Shown here: positions 24,245 through 38,348 of the stretch, piece by piece
Numbering within the stretch: the first letter of the stretch is position 1
Layout of the letters: the number at the start of each line of letters is the position of its first letter
Source: Arabidopsis thaliana
Lineage: Eukaryota; Streptophyta; Magnoliopsida; Brassicales; Brassicaceae
DNA: 64,000 bases
NCBI RefSeq assembly: GCF_000001735.4
Contig: NC_003070.9
Location: 15,919,971-15,983,970, forward strand
Direction of reading: 5' to 3'
Program-made: the position numbers and the translations under genes
Notes under the pieces: model-generated
What the model saw: the letters and a program-made list of their open reading frames with translations, nothing else
Databases searched by the model: none
Told to the model about the DNA's origin: nothing

Positions 24245-24774
24245 TGCCAACAAACTCAATGTAATGTCATTAGCCCATTTGTTTAGGGCTTTAATAAAAG
24301 TATATTCAAGTAAGAAAAAAGATTCCCAGCTGCACAAAGTATAACATAATGCATGACCACACATGCCAAGTAAACTAAAAGACACTCAACTTGATGCAAC
24401 GAATCCTTATACTTATACTCTGTTTTTTAATCTTCTTCTTGGGCTTTCTTTTATTTCTCTTCTTTTACTTATTGGGCTTTAAACTACGTCTTAGTCGGTT
24501 CCTTTTCTCAAACATGTTAAGGTTTTCTTTCTTCTTGTCGCCTCTATATAAAGGCTCTCTTGTAGTTGCAGAACTCAACTTATTATTGAATTTAAAACGG
24601 AGCTTTAAGCTTCTCTTCTCTCTTGAATCTCGGCTATTCCAAGGAATCAACAACTTTCAAGTTCGTCTTTGTTCGGTATTCACAAGAATCAACGAACTGC
24701 ATACACCCCTTTGTTCGGCCATTCACATCGAATCAACGAGCTTAGGTTTTCTATCAAGTCCCGCTGCGCCACAA
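24245..24774 (+). mobile_element. Probable Ty1/copia solo LTR or LTR fragment
   Basis: The stretch has LTR-like layout: a TG-type start near 24248, a TATATAAA promoter motif near 24544, a transcribed leader (TTATTGAATTT, then TCTCTCTTGAATCTCGG) and an end at CCGCTGCGCCACA that resembles the 3' ends of Arabidopsis copia LTRs. No gag/pol follows, and the 150-codon frame here is a by-product of the LTR leader. I found no 5-bp target duplication, so the ends are approximate. Confidence 0.45.
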
Positions 24775-25039
24775 CTACCTAACGTAAATGGATTGCATGA
24801 CAACATATTTGAAGTATATAGTATCATATGGTCAACATCATAAACATAGAATCTTAGGTTAACCGGTTGACTCACTCCGGCGTGTACCACCAAATTTTTT
24901 TTAATATTTAAAAATATAGAGTTTTATTTGGTGTTGTATAATCAAATTTCACATTCTATAACTGAGATAAATATATATCGCATATATATATTTAATACAT
25001 TGATTCTTATAATAGTTAGTTTTTTCAATTTCAAAACTA

Positions 25040-27015
<1,976 letters not shown>

Positions 27016-28409
27016 CTACACCAAAGTGATACAACATTTAAATCTAAAAAAGCTCAAAACTTTGGTAGTCACACAGAAACATCGAATCATCAACTATTTC
27101 AAATAAATAAAAATGCTTCGTGGTTGAATGATGATGGGAGAAGATGCTATGATATGGGGTATTTAGAGTCGTATAAGTTAGCTTTTTGAAGATGTTGGTT
27201 GGCAAGCATAATATATTAGAAACCATAACACATTTGGAATAAAATTTTGGAAATTGTTTAATTTAAAGGAATATACCACATATTTATGTTAATTGATTAG
27301 TAGTTGGGATATCATAGAGATGTAATCGATTTATGGATATTATGCATAAGAAATAAATGAAAGAAGATTTTAATACCAATAAATTTTATTCGTTATCTCT
27401 ACAAATCTTAGCAAAAATGATTTGTTAGGTAAGAAAATTCTATTAATTAGGATTCTTCCATTGATTATATTTTAAAGTCCCAAACTAATATAGAAACAAT
27501 ATTGATTCGTTACATATAAAAAAAAATCATAACCGTAAATACCGCTAAATTTAGTTGCAAACTTAACTAAAATAGAATCAAACTAATGATTTCTGAGTTT
27601 TTTTGGAATTTACTGCAAATGCAAATTTGAATAATAGTTATTTGTTTCTATAAAATAAAAAAATATATTAGTGGCATATTTTGAAATTAATGAAACACGA
27701 ATATTCGATAAATCGCATATGCTTAATTTGCGCTAAGATTGATTTAATTATGGTTAGTTGAGATTAAATAAGATTTGTCAGAGTTTTTCTCATATTTTGG
27801 TAAGATTTCATTAGCACTTAAAATTATAATGGTTTTAGAATCAAGTAATTATAAATATGGTAAGTTAGGATTGATTATTGAAATTTACTAATTAGGAAAT
27901 AATCATTCATTTACTGCTTCAAGCTTTAAGGGTGTGTTTATGCAATATTTTTAAGTAATACTTAATAATATCGAGTTTTTAGTAAGGATTTAATGCAATA
28001 TTTAAATTTTGGAAGATAAATTTGTTGATTGTCCTAATGAAAATATCTGGTCTGATTAAATTTGTAAAGACTAAACATAAAATTAGGAAATTGATAAATG
28101 ATATATAGATGGTTTAGAATTTTTATGATATGAAAATTTTAATTAAAACCGGAAAGCCATATTAAAAACAATTAAGTAAGTGATTTTTTTTTTTTTTGTA
28201 TTATCAATTAAAAAGATATAAACTTCTTATTTTCATTAGAAAATACATTATTAGAATCTAACCCAATACGACAATACATATGAGTTTCATTAGAAAATAA
28301 TATGCAAACAATTGAGTATATAAAAGTTTAGTCTAAATTTTGCATATGGTATTTTTTTTTAAATCCAAAATTAAAATTTTAAAAAATATTTAATCAAATA
28401 AGAAGTAAA
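27016..28409. other. AT-rich spacer, no gene seen
   Basis: Very AT-rich sequence with poly-T near 28181-28198. Near 27138-27173 lies the second copy of a block also found at 25634-25668 (GAAGATGCNATGATAT ... GTATTTANAGTCGTA), so direct repeats flank the GDH pseudogene. I see no coding region. Confidence 0.4.
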
Positions 28410-29245
28410 ATTGTTTATTTAGAATTTTTAAGATATGAACTATTTTCATAATATTAACAATTAGTTTTCTAGGAAGGTAATATGTTTAAGAAAAATTCCC
28501 ACAAATAGCACAATTTTAAGTTTTTTGAACAAAAATAGCATTAAAAGTTTTTTTAGACATAAATAGCACTCAAATAATCATTTCAGAAATTCCTAAATGT
28601 AACACTAAAACAAGTTTTATGGACAATAATAATACCACAATTTTATATAAAATCTATTCGACCAAAATAAATTAGAAATAAATTTAAAATATTATATGTG
28701 GGTTCACTATTTCCAATTTAGGGTATAATATTCAACTATTTAAAAGAATTTTTGATTCATTTTAATATTAGTTTATGGTATTATATTTGGGTTTCCTATT
28801 TCTAATTTATGGTATATATTTTCACCATTTAAAAGAGATTTTTCATTTTAAAATAAGTTTGTAGTATTATATTAGTTTTTTTTTTCCAATTTAGGGTATA
28901 TATTTCCACTATTTAAAAGTTTTTTTATTCAATTTAATATTAGATTAGTGTTTGCTATCATTTTTATTTGGGGCATTGATACAAATGGTAATAAAAAAAA
29001 CTTTATTATTTAATTAATTTATTGAGGATTAAAAACTTTATATGCTATTTTTGGAAGTTTCAAAAAAAGGTGCCATTTTTGGAATAGTAAAGTTTTTAGT
29101 GCTATTTGTGTCAATCCCCCTATTTTTAATTGATAAATATTTTGTAATTAATAGTTATTTTTTTAATTTATCAATTAAAAATATTATGTTCTTAAAAAAA
29201 TAATATGAAAATAGTTCATATCTTAAAAATTCTAAATAAAACTTT
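28410..29245. mobile_element. Nested inverted-repeat (MULE/foldback-like) element
   Basis: Outer arms: TTTATTTAGAATTTTTAAG, then ATATGAACTATTTTCATA, at about 28411-28452 are matched in reverse complement at about 29196-29240. Inside, 28493-29120 has its own ends built of ACAAATAGCA and AAAAATAGCA / AAAATGGCACC motifs in opposite orientation. This is a pattern I associate with non-autonomous Mutator-like elements in Arabidopsis. There is no coding capacity. The interior also carries about three short GGTATATATTTNCACTATTTAAAAG-like repeats (28720-28920). Confidence 0.6.
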
Positions 29246-29375
29246 TTAAATTAAAAAAAAAAACTAACTATTATAAGAATCAATGCATTGTATATATATA
29301 TATATATATATTAAATATATTTAGATTGGATATAGAATGTGTTTTTTGATTATATAACACCAAATAAAACTATAT

Positions 29376-29848
29376 ATTTATAATACTAAAAATAAATTTA
29401 AAACATATTTTGGAAAAATTACGTATAAGATATAGAAGAGAGTAAACAAAATGTAGAAGAGAGTTACCCAATCAAAAACTCGAAAGTTATAAGTCGTTTA
29501 ATAATGCATGCACGTGTGACGTGAAGTATGGTTAAGCAAAACGATGTAAGTTTTAGACTTTTTGGTTGTGTTGTAAACAACAAATGGTAACGTTTTGAAA
29601 TTTGGTTGTGCTTTGTTGATATGCTTTATCCCAAATTTTATCTCTATTATCGATTTATTTATAATTTCAAAACAACATCATTTATTGTGTACACAACACA
29701 ACTAAACCAACTAAAACTACATCGTTTTGCTTAGCCACGTTTATGTCATACGTCTAAGCCAGTACTGTTAACCAGTTAACTAATATCGTGTAGGTCAAAG
29801 TAAGAAACAACTAAAAGACTTACAATTTAGATAGATAATTTAAAACTT
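29376..29848. other. Spacer ending in an 11-bp duplicated site
   Basis: No gene. Two short blocks (AAACGATGTAAGTTTTAG near 29538 and its approximate inverse CTAAAACTACATCGTTTTGC near 29713) form a loose inverted pair about 180 bp apart. The final 11 bases, ATTTAAAACTT (29838-29848), match TTTTAAAACTT at 51935-51945 in ten of eleven positions and are proposed as the target duplication of the large Mutator-like element. Confidence 0.5.
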
Positions 29849-30646
29849 AGAAATTTGCTCAAATGACTCTAATTTGAAGTAAAAAGGTTAATTAACCTTA
29901 ATCAACCTTAAAACCATATTTTTAGCAAAAAAAAATACAATTATGAATACAATAAATAAAAATATAAAATAAAAATCACAAAACAAATAAAACATGTCAC
30001 ATTAGTTTTTTTTTTCCTAATTCAGTCTTATTTTCCCCTTCTTTTCCTTGCATGTATCTTCTTCTTCTGCGAATTCTAATCAAAATCCTAAACAAAATTA
30101 GATTGAATCCGTCATTTTCAAACTCAGCTTCTCCGGCCACAACAACGACGACGATATTAGTTCAATTAGGCGATTTTTTTTGTTCAAGCTTCTTCTCACC
30201 CAAACGGCAGATAGTTCTTCTTTGTTTCAAGTTTGTAGCTGTCGTGGGTTCCGGCTACACAAACGGCACTGAGCAGTCCACCTTTCTCGATTTCATAGTC
30301 GCGGTGGCTATCCGTGTTTGTGATTTCATACCCACGGTGGATATTAGTTCGATTAGGCAATTTATTCACTAGTCACGGTTTTTCTTCTCCAACATCATCT
30401 TCTTTGTCCTTGGTTTCCTTTGACAATCGGGTTCTGTGTAGGTAAAATATTAACTCATCACCACCGATTTTATTATTTCTCTTTTTCGATTGATAATTGT
30501 GAAATACAATTCTTATATTGCTAAATCGTCATTATTGAAGATTTGGAGCATTACTTCCTTCGGCAGCTTAACACTTCATTATTCCAATTCATAGTTCATA
30601 AGAATCTCGTAAGGATTTTGGGCAATTTCAACACACTACAAGAAAA

Positions 30647-31125
30647 CACGCCAGTTGCGAGGGAAGAAACCGTCGCTAGTCCCTCGCAAAGAGCACTTAA
30701 CGAGGGAATTGCGACGAACTCCAGTTCCTCGCAAAACGCGCGTCGCAAAATCAAATTCGTAGCAAGTTCCTCGCAAATGTTGCAAGGAACAAGTTGCCTC
30801 GCAAAATATACGCAATTTGCGAGGGAAGCAATCCGTAGCAAATTCACAGCAAATTTCGGGTCTCGCAAGTTTCTCGCTAGTTGCGACGGACGACCAGACT
30901 CGCGAAGCACATGCAATTTGCGAGGGACGTACTCGGTAGCATATTAGCTGCAACAGTAGCCTCGCTCTTTCCTGCAAGTTGCGAGGGAATACTTCAGTAG
31001 CAAAGTAGTCGCAAATTCTTTGTCCCGCTAATGCCTCGCAAAATTTGCGATGGATTTGCGTGGCTTTTATCTGTAGTCGCAAATCCGTAGCAAAGTTTGC
31101 GATGGATTCGCGGTAAATAAGCGAC
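30647..31125. repeat. Subterminal repeats, TNPA-side end of CACTA 1
   Basis: Many copies, in both orientations, of TTGCGAGGGA / TCCCTCGCAA and shorter GCGAGG/CCTCGC motifs. In CACTA elements such subterminal arrays are the binding sites of the TNPA-type protein and are needed for excision. Confidence 0.85.
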
Positions 31126-31404
31126 TCTTTTCTGTTTTGTTTTAAGCATGATTACTGTTGAATATAGGGATTACTGTTCTACTTAACAATATTTAATGGT
31201 TATCTTAATTGGATTTTTATACTAAACTTTGAAGTTGAATACTAATTAAGAAACCTTAAACTCATATTTAAAAGCTGAAATTTTAGGTTTCAAGTACAGA
31301 AAAATAAACTGAATACAGAATGTTAGAAGGCCAAATAATTTTACATAACAAACCAACAAAAGATTCAAGTTTTGATGAGTGAAAAAGAAACTTAATACAA
31401 AATG

Positions 31405-33736
31405 TTAGAAGGCCTCAGATGGAGATGACCCAGTGTTTGGGTTAGCTACAACAGCCTCAGGTTCGACAGCCTCAGGTCCGATCCCAGCAGCTGTGGCATT
31501 AGGCGCATCAGGTGGATTGGAGCTGACTGGTTCAGTTCTTGAAGAGGATCTAGCTCGAAACAAGGCAGCAAACTCCGGATCCTTCTCGGCAAGGTAATCA
31601 AAGTATGCGTCAAAACTGGTGATCTTCTCAGCCTGGTTTGCAATGAGGGCTTCAGCAGCAGCCAGCTTCTGGGAAAGCACAACCGGATCATCTCGAGGAA
31701 GCACCGGTCCGGCATGCGCTGAAGACGCCTCATGCTGCAATGAACCAGCCCCATAAATCCTACCTTTCTTCTTAGGAGCAACCTGTCACAAACTCATAAC
31801 CAAAACAAGCAAACATGATCAAAGCAAAGTCGAAACATATAGACTTAATGCAAAACTCTTAGGCCGAAAATACAATGATATTATTCAGACCAACAACACA
31901 ACTGAATCAGGCCAAAAACACAAAAACACAAAAACACAACATATTCAATTCAGTTTCACAACATAATCATATCCATTTACACACACTGCCAATTTGCAAA
32001 CCAAAAACACAACATATTCAATTCAGTTTGAATCACAATGACACAATGCAAGCCTGAACAGACCAATCCAATGCAAGCCACAACAGACCAATCGAATTCA
32101 AGTTAAAACAGACAAATCCAATGCAAGCCACAACAGACCAATCTAATTCAAGCTAAAACAGACCAATCCAATTCAAGCTAAAACAGACCAATCCAATTCA
32201 AGCTAAAACAGACCAATCCTATTCAAGCCACAACAGACCAATCCAATTCAAGCTAAAACAGACAAATCCAATTCAAGCTAAAACAGACCAATCCAAAGCA
32301 CCAAAAACAGACCAATCCAATTCAAGCCACAACAGACCAATCCAATTCAAGCTAAAACAGACCAATCCAATTCAAGTTAAAACAGACCAATCCAATTCAA
32401 GCCACAACAGACCAATCCAATTCAAGCTAAAACAGACCAATCCAATTCAAGCTAAAACAGACCAATCCAAAGCAACAAAAAAAAGCTGTCTTTTATATTG
32501 GGTTGAAAGAGATAAGATACCTGTGCATAGATCTTGTTCTTTGCCTGAATAGATAACCCGCCTGAACCCGTGCTCTCTGTAGTGTCGCCTGAACACAGAA
32601 GTGACTCTTCCTCTTGAATCTTCGAGGACACTTCCTTATAGATTTCCTCCGACTTTCTGTCGATGAAACTCCCATCAGGTTTCCGGTGTGTTTTATCTAA
32701 GAGGAGGAGAAAATCTGGAGTACTTTCTCCTGTCATCTCACACTGAAACACATAAACATATAGGTCAGTTGTTTGAAATACAAGCTTTTTAAAGTAAGAA
32801 ATTTAATTAACTTACACGTTTGCGGGTTCTGGCTTTGTATGAGGTCTGTCCAGACCGGTGTTTATGTATCCCGAGGCCGTCCGGATCATGATACCTTGCA
32901 TTCCTACTGTTGAGACTCTTTCTTTCCGACTTCGGATCCCTCCAAAAGCTAACCAGACCTTTCCAAACTTCTGGATCTATCCACCGCGGTTTTGCCTCAT
33001 CTCCCTTCTCCTTCCACTTTCCCTTCCAACGACCAACTTGATCAGACATCCTATCCTTAAGCTTTGCCTCAAACTCCAATCTAACTCTCTGGTTTATTGC
33101 AGGGTCCCAGTTATATACTTGCTACAAAACAAAGACAAGACACATTAGAAATAGACAAGACCAAAAGCTGTACCAAACAAAACACAAAATTATTTCACTT
33201 ACAGCAAATGTTTCAAACCATCTATCGGCCACTGCTTTTGATGTATGTGACCAATTTGCATGAGGCTCTTTGAAATCTTTTTCAAAAATGCTTCGGACAG
33301 TGGCTGCAACTGAGGTGTCATCGTCAAACCTACAAATCGAGACTCCATCAGACAAACAAAACTAAATGTGTCTACAAACTAAATAGTGAAGAGAACAGAC
33401 CCTAGTGGCTTACCAGAGAGTACCAGGAGGTCGATTGGGGTCTAATTTAGGCAACCCTGCACGACCAGGGCTAGCAAGCAACTCTTCTATAGTCAGGTCA
33501 TTGAGCCGAGCATGTAGTGGAGTAGTGTGATTGGCAGAACCGCGAGGAGATTGATTGGCAGAACCGGTAGGAGATTGATTGACAGGCGGAGGAGAAGCAC
33601 CATTGGCCTGATTGTTGGAATTGATTGGGGTTTGGAGATTTCCCTGAGTGGCCGAACCGTTTCCTTCACTAGGAGAACGACGTTGATTTTGTTGCTGAGA
33701 CCGAAACCGGGAATAATCGTTGCCATTGAATGACAT
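31405..33736 (-). CDS. CACTA TNPA-like protein (Transposase_24, Ptta/En/Spm)
   Basis: Five exons read on the minus strand, about 33736-33412, 33350-33205, 33121-32817, 32742-32522 and 31781-31405. The product begins MSFNGNDYSRFRSQQQ with a Gln/Ser/Pro-rich N-terminus. It continues with the conserved Transposase_24 core (WSHTSKAVADRWFE, PRWIDPEVWKGLVSFWRDP, SRNARYHDPDGLGIHKHRSG), a segment TPDFLLLLDKTHRKPDG, and a C-terminal predicted helical region LAAAEALIANQAEKI. In En/Spm the matching protein binds subterminal repeats and bridges the ends. No stop interrupts these exons, so this gene may still be functional. The last intron holds the 25-bp minisatellite. Exact splice sites are by eye. Confidence 0.8.
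32054..32472. repeat. 25-bp minisatellite in a TNPA intron
   Basis: About 16 head-to-tail copies of a 25-bp unit built on GACCAATCCAATTCAAGC followed by TAAAACA or CACAACA. Two alternating variants are interspersed, and one unit is altered (CAATCCAAAGCACCAAAAACA). CACTA 2, which shares the flanking coding parts, lacks the array at the matching position. Confidence 0.9.
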
Positions 33737-34327
33737 CTTGCAAAAAAAAAGAGAACATTAGTAAAGGAGAATTCGAAATACAAGGAAAATTAGTTCTACA
33801 ACGAAAATACAACGAAAATTAACGAATACAAGCAAACCCTAATTAGATCTACAAATAGAAACCCTAATTAGATCTACAAATACAACGAAAATATTCGAAT
33901 ACAAGCAAACCCTAATTAGATCTACAATGAAAATCAACCGGAATCAAGAAACCCTAATTAGATCTACAAATAGAAACTCGATTCATACAGATTAAACCGA
34001 TTCAACTCTAGGGTTTGAAAGATCAACTCAAAAATCGTTGCATGGAAACATTACCTTTGGGTTCCAGACGGCGGCGACGAACAGGTAGACACGGCAGAGA
34101 GGATGAACACGCGTCGATGAAATCTATTCCAGACGGCGGCGACGAAGAACAGGCGTGGATGAGAAGCTCCAGACGGCGGCGAAGATGTAGAAACGACGGC
34201 TGAAGAAGTTCGAGCCCGCGGCGAGCAGCTTCGGCAGTCGTCGGATCGAGAGAGAATAGGCGAGGAAAGAAATTTAGGGTTTGGATGAGAGACGGTTGGG
34301 TTTGAGCGAAGCTCAAACTCGCTCGCG
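33737..34327 (-). other. Leader region of the TNPA-like gene
   Basis: Between the TNPA ATG and the internal repeat cluster. It contains three similar blocks of about 40 bp with ACCCTAATTAGATCTACAA (33838-33970) and then a GC-rich part with three CCAGACGGCGGCGA motifs (34063, 34128, 34167). Frames on both strands look like by-products of the trinucleotide pattern. I read it as promoter and 5' UTR. Confidence 0.45.
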
Positions 34328-34665
34328 TTGTATATATAAACATAAATCGCCTCGCAAATCCCTCGCAAAGTTGCTAGGGCTTTGCGAGGAACCGACTAAA
34401 TAACCAATTAAATCGCTTCAATTTTGCGAGGGACTTGCGAGTTTCCGTAGTAAATCCCTCGCAAAGTTTTAGGGTTACACAGAGATTCGATTAGGGTTTT
34501 CAGATAAGATTGCGAGGTCCCTCGTAAATCCCCCGCAAATTGCGAGGGACTTGCGTGGGGCGTAGTAATTCCCACGCAAAGCTGTAGGGTTACACACTTA
34601 CGAGGAAGCGTGTATTCGTCGTAAATCCCTCGCAAATTGCTAGGGGTTTGCGAGGGACAGTGTAA
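34328..34665. repeat. Internal copy of the CACTA subterminal repeat cluster
   Basis: More than ten CCTCGCAAA / TTTGCGAGG motifs in both orientations, the same motif as at the element ends, but located between TNPD and the TNPA leader. A TATATATAAA motif is adjacent (34329-34338, minus-strand promoter sense TTTATATATA), suggesting a TNPA promoter overlapped by TNPA-type binding sites. Confidence 0.7.
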
Positions 34666-34811
34666 AAAAAAAAGATATATATAAAATTATAAGAAACTTT
34701 AAAATTATAAGAATAACACAATGCAAAATTATAATAATAAACTTTAAAATTATATAATTATAATTTTCAATATTATTAGAAAAAAATTCTGAATTTATTT
34801 ATTATACTTGG

Positions 34812-37800
34812 TTAAAATAATGAAAGTAGACAATATAAAATACAATATTTATTCTGATTCATTTTCTGAATCATTATAATCATTTTCTGACTCAACGTGG
34901 ATAACATTGACTCTCTGTTTTGTAGGTCAATGTGGATAACATCTTCTGTTGTTATGTCTGGAATGGAAAGTTCTCTAATGCTTTCTTGTTGCATCACAAC
35001 ATCATCAACTAAACCGACTATACGGCCCCTGGGATTCACTTTAATAACGGATAACCACACTTCACGCCGTGACCTTACACGCGGGTAAGATAGAAAGCTT
35101 ACCTGCCCTGCTTGTGATGCTAGGATAAATGGTTCGAACTTGGCATAAGTCTTGTTTGCATTGACATCGACCACGCCTAAGTTATTTTTCCGTACCCCAC
35201 GACCGATCACCGGATCAAACCAATCACACTTGAAAAGGACGCATTTCAAATTCAAAAGTCCTGGATATTCGACTTCTAGAATTTGCTGTAGAATCCCATA
35301 AAACTCAGTTTCACCTTCGACATGGATTCCATAATTTGCAGTTGCCCTTCGACTTCCATATGGATATGTATGGAAAGTATAGCCGCGAGTGAAGTACATC
35401 GGAGCTGTTGTGATCTTAGATCTTGGTTCTTGAACGAGCTCATGCAACCAAAGTGGTAATGGTTCGTTTCCACATCCGTTCGTAACCTACACATAGAAAA
35501 TATTAAGTTTATCATTTTTTTAAAGTAAATAAGTAATCGAATATTCGAAATATTATTATACTTACATAGTATTTTAACCATCCAGCAAAATCACGATCTT
35601 TGTAAGTTTCATACTCTTTTTCTTCTAATTCAGGACATGCTTCACGGATTTGTGAATCAAATAACCTACAAATTACAACGCAGCTGCTTAATTAGCTTCC
35701 TTAATTAATTTCACACTAATTATTAACTATAAAAATTAGGAATAAAACTAGGTTGCTTTATACCTTTCAAATTTTTGAATGTAATCAACATTTCGGAGTA
35801 TGTAATTGTGAGCTGCTCGAGAAAGCGCATGGTCGTCCCACCAAACTTCTTTCAACTTCCCTGCGAGTCTACCTATTTGGGCAAAGGTATCTGGAACATC
35901 GGGAACGTTATATGTAGGTGCAACACCTCCATCATCATAGCGTCGAGGACGAGTCTTTTTGGTTCTAACGCTTGGACTAAAGTAATACGACGTGAAGTGA
36001 GACGTTTCCTCGGTTAAACTTCCTGCGACTATCGACCCCTCAACTCTAGCAAGATTTTTTGCCTTTCCTTTAAGAGATTTCATGAATCGCTCAAAAGGAT
36101 ACATCCATCTGAATTGTACTGGCCCACCAAGAGCAGCTTCATGTGGAAGATGAATTGGCAAATGTTCCATCACGTCAAAAAAGGCAGGGGAAATAATTTC
36201 TCCAAGTTATAGAGCAACACTGGGATATTCTTGTCTAATTGTTCTATGGTATCTGTTGTCAGTGTTCTTGTACATAGATCCTTGAAAAATACTCCGATGC
36301 CTATCATGTATTTAATTAATGTAAGTTAATAATGACCAAGTAATAATTGAGTAAAAAAAACATATAGTATGTATATATATAATAAATATATATATATTAC
36401 CTGCAATTGCCTCATGAATATTTGTCGGTAGCAACTCTACTAATACAAATGGCAATAATCGTTGCATGAATACATGGCAATCATGACTTTTCATACCAGA
36501 AAACTTTTGGCCTTGTTCTACGCATCTTGAAAATTTTGACACATATCCATCTGGAAACTTCACTTCAGCAACAACCCACTCGACAACGCATTCTTTGCTT
36601 CATTAGACAAGCGGAATTTTGAAACCGGTAATTTCCCATCTCTTGTAACATGCAACTCAGGTCTGCTGCATATTTCCGCCAAGTCCAACCTTGATTTCAA
36701 ACTATCTTTTGTTTTGCCCTGCACATTCAAAAGCGTATTCATGATATTACCGAAAAAGTTTTTCTCGATGTGCATCACGTCAAGGCAATGCCGCAAGAGG
36801 AGACCCTTCCAATATGGGAGTTGCCAAAAGATACTTTGTTTGTGCCAATTGTGAGTGCTTCCATATTCGTCAGGCATATTCGCCGTGGTGTGCCAATTAC
36901 CCCCACGTTTGCAGGTTTCCTGAGCACCATAATAATCGATCTGTTCAAACAAATCAGTTCTAGAAACATAAGATGGCGGAGGAAGACGAACTATTTTATT
37001 CTTCCTAAAACGTTTTTTGTTACGCCGATACGGATGATGCAGGGGAAGAAACCGACGGTGACTATCAAACCAACATGGTTTTCTGCCTTTCTTTAGTTGA
37101 AACGCATCTGTACGACCCATACAGTAGGGACAAGATAATCTCCCATGCGTTGTCCACCCCGATAACATTCCATATGCCGGGAAGTCACTAATCGTCCACA
37201 TTAGCACTGCCCGCATATTGAAATTTTGTTTGCTCGAGTAATCAAACGTATGAACACCTTCATACCACAACTTCTTGAGTTCATGAATCAGCGGTTGCAA
37301 GAAGACATCAAGCGCTCGTTTCGGATACTTTGGCCCAGGTACTAAAATACTTAAGAACAAAAATTCGCTTTGCATACACATATCTGGAGGAAGATTGTAT
37401 GGGGTCAAGATAACAGGCCAAAGAGAATATTGTCGCCCAGACAAACCAAATGGACTAAATCCATCTGTGCATAAGCCAAGATACACATTCCTACACTCGC
37501 TAGCAAAGTCAGGATATACCGTTTGAAAGTGTTTCCACGCCTTTGCATCTGATGGGTGCGTTATTTCTCCGTCTGCAGTTGTATGTTGAGCATGCCATCT
37601 CATTTTTGCCGCAGTTCTTTCTGATTGATATAAACGTTTCAATCTATCAGTTATTGGCAAGTACCACATCCGTTTATATGGCACTCGCGTCCTTCCGCCA
37701 GTAGTCTGGTATCTCGGCTTCCCGCAAAACCGACATTCCTGCAGATTTACATCATCTCCCCAAAAAATCATGCAATAGTCAATGCATACATCAATCATTT

Positions 37801-38348
37801 CTGATGGTAATCCAAGACTCAAAACTAACTTCTGTATTTCATAATAACTCTCAGCCGATATATTATCCGGTGGCAAATATTCCTTAATTAATTCTGCCCA
37901 TGAATCCATACAGTTTTCACTTAAGTTATTATCAGCTTTAATAGTCATCATCCTAGATGTCAAAGATAACTTAGAATGTCCTTCTCTACATCCCTCGTAG
38001 AGTGGTTGATTTACAGCATCTAACATATCGTAAAAATGTTGAGCATCTAGGTTGGGTTCTTCACTAATATTTTCAAGAAATGAAGCAATAGTTTCATGAA
38101 ATGCATCCGTAACCATATCATGAAATCTATTTTCCAGGTTATGCCCATAACCAAATTGATCAGGTACTTGCTGACCATAATTCGCATCATTATTAAAATT
38201 ACTAGGTTGCTCGACACCACAATTTGTATTACTAGTTCCTGCGCTATCTCTACAACCATCTCCATGACGTAACCATACATAGTAGTTTGGCATAAGTGAT
38301 GTTTTCCACCGCAAATTTCCCTTGCAAATCGCCTGTTTTCTTGTAGTG
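34812..38348 (-). pseudogene. CACTA TNPD transposase, 5'-truncated and frameshifted
   Basis: Minus-strand transposase gene. The long exon (open to 36560, 603 codons) holds Transposase_21: MPNYYVWLRHGDGC, FWGDDVNLQECRFCGKPRY, MWYLPITDRLKRLYQS, LCTDGFSPFGLSGRQYS, LSCPYCMGRTDAFQL and HCLDVMHIEKNFFGNI. DUF4218 follows (GMKSHDCHVFMQRLLP; MEHLPIHLPHEAALGGPVQF), then DUF4216 (FKCDWFDPVIGRGVRKN, EPFILASQAGQVSFL). Two defects are visible. The open frame runs straight into the terminal repeat at 38348, with the usual first exon missing; the sister copy at 42170 still has it (MSWGGEHEIYTLRSWM). Near 36190-36200 a one-base loss in a run of Cs breaks the frame before PAFFDVMEHL. It is probably inactive. 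Confidence 0.85.

Larger units (their letters stand above)
30634..38348 (-). mobile_element. CACTA (En/Spm) element 1
   Basis: Perfect 13-bp terminal inverted repeats, CACTACAAGAAAA at 30634-30646 and TTTTCTTGTAGTG at 38336-38348, are flanked by an exact 3-bp duplication ACA (30631-30633 and 38349-38351). Both genes lie on the minus strand: TNPD (35-38 kb) then TNPA (31.4-33.7 kb). Perfect ends and duplication suggest a fairly recent insertion, but the TNPD gene has lost its first exon and has a frame break, so the element is probably not autonomous. It sits in the 5' leader of the ULP-like gene of the host MULE. Confidence 0.95.

Noticed and set aside
24245..24774. Complete solo LTR with target duplication
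   Set aside because: I could not find matching 5-bp flanks at any sensible pair of ends, so only a probable LTR fragment is reported.
24391..24843. 150-codon open frame with a hydrophobic start
   Set aside because: It overlaps the probable copia LTR leader, has no domain or partner exon, and its stop-free length is explained by T-rich sequence.
30543..31082. Overlapping 106-148 codon frames on both strands
   Set aside because: They are produced by the subterminal repeat array of CACTA 1, whose motifs lack stops in several frames.
34023..34368. Arg- and Ser-rich frames on both strands
   Set aside because: Caused by GGCGGCGA repeats in the TNPA leader; no conserved domain.
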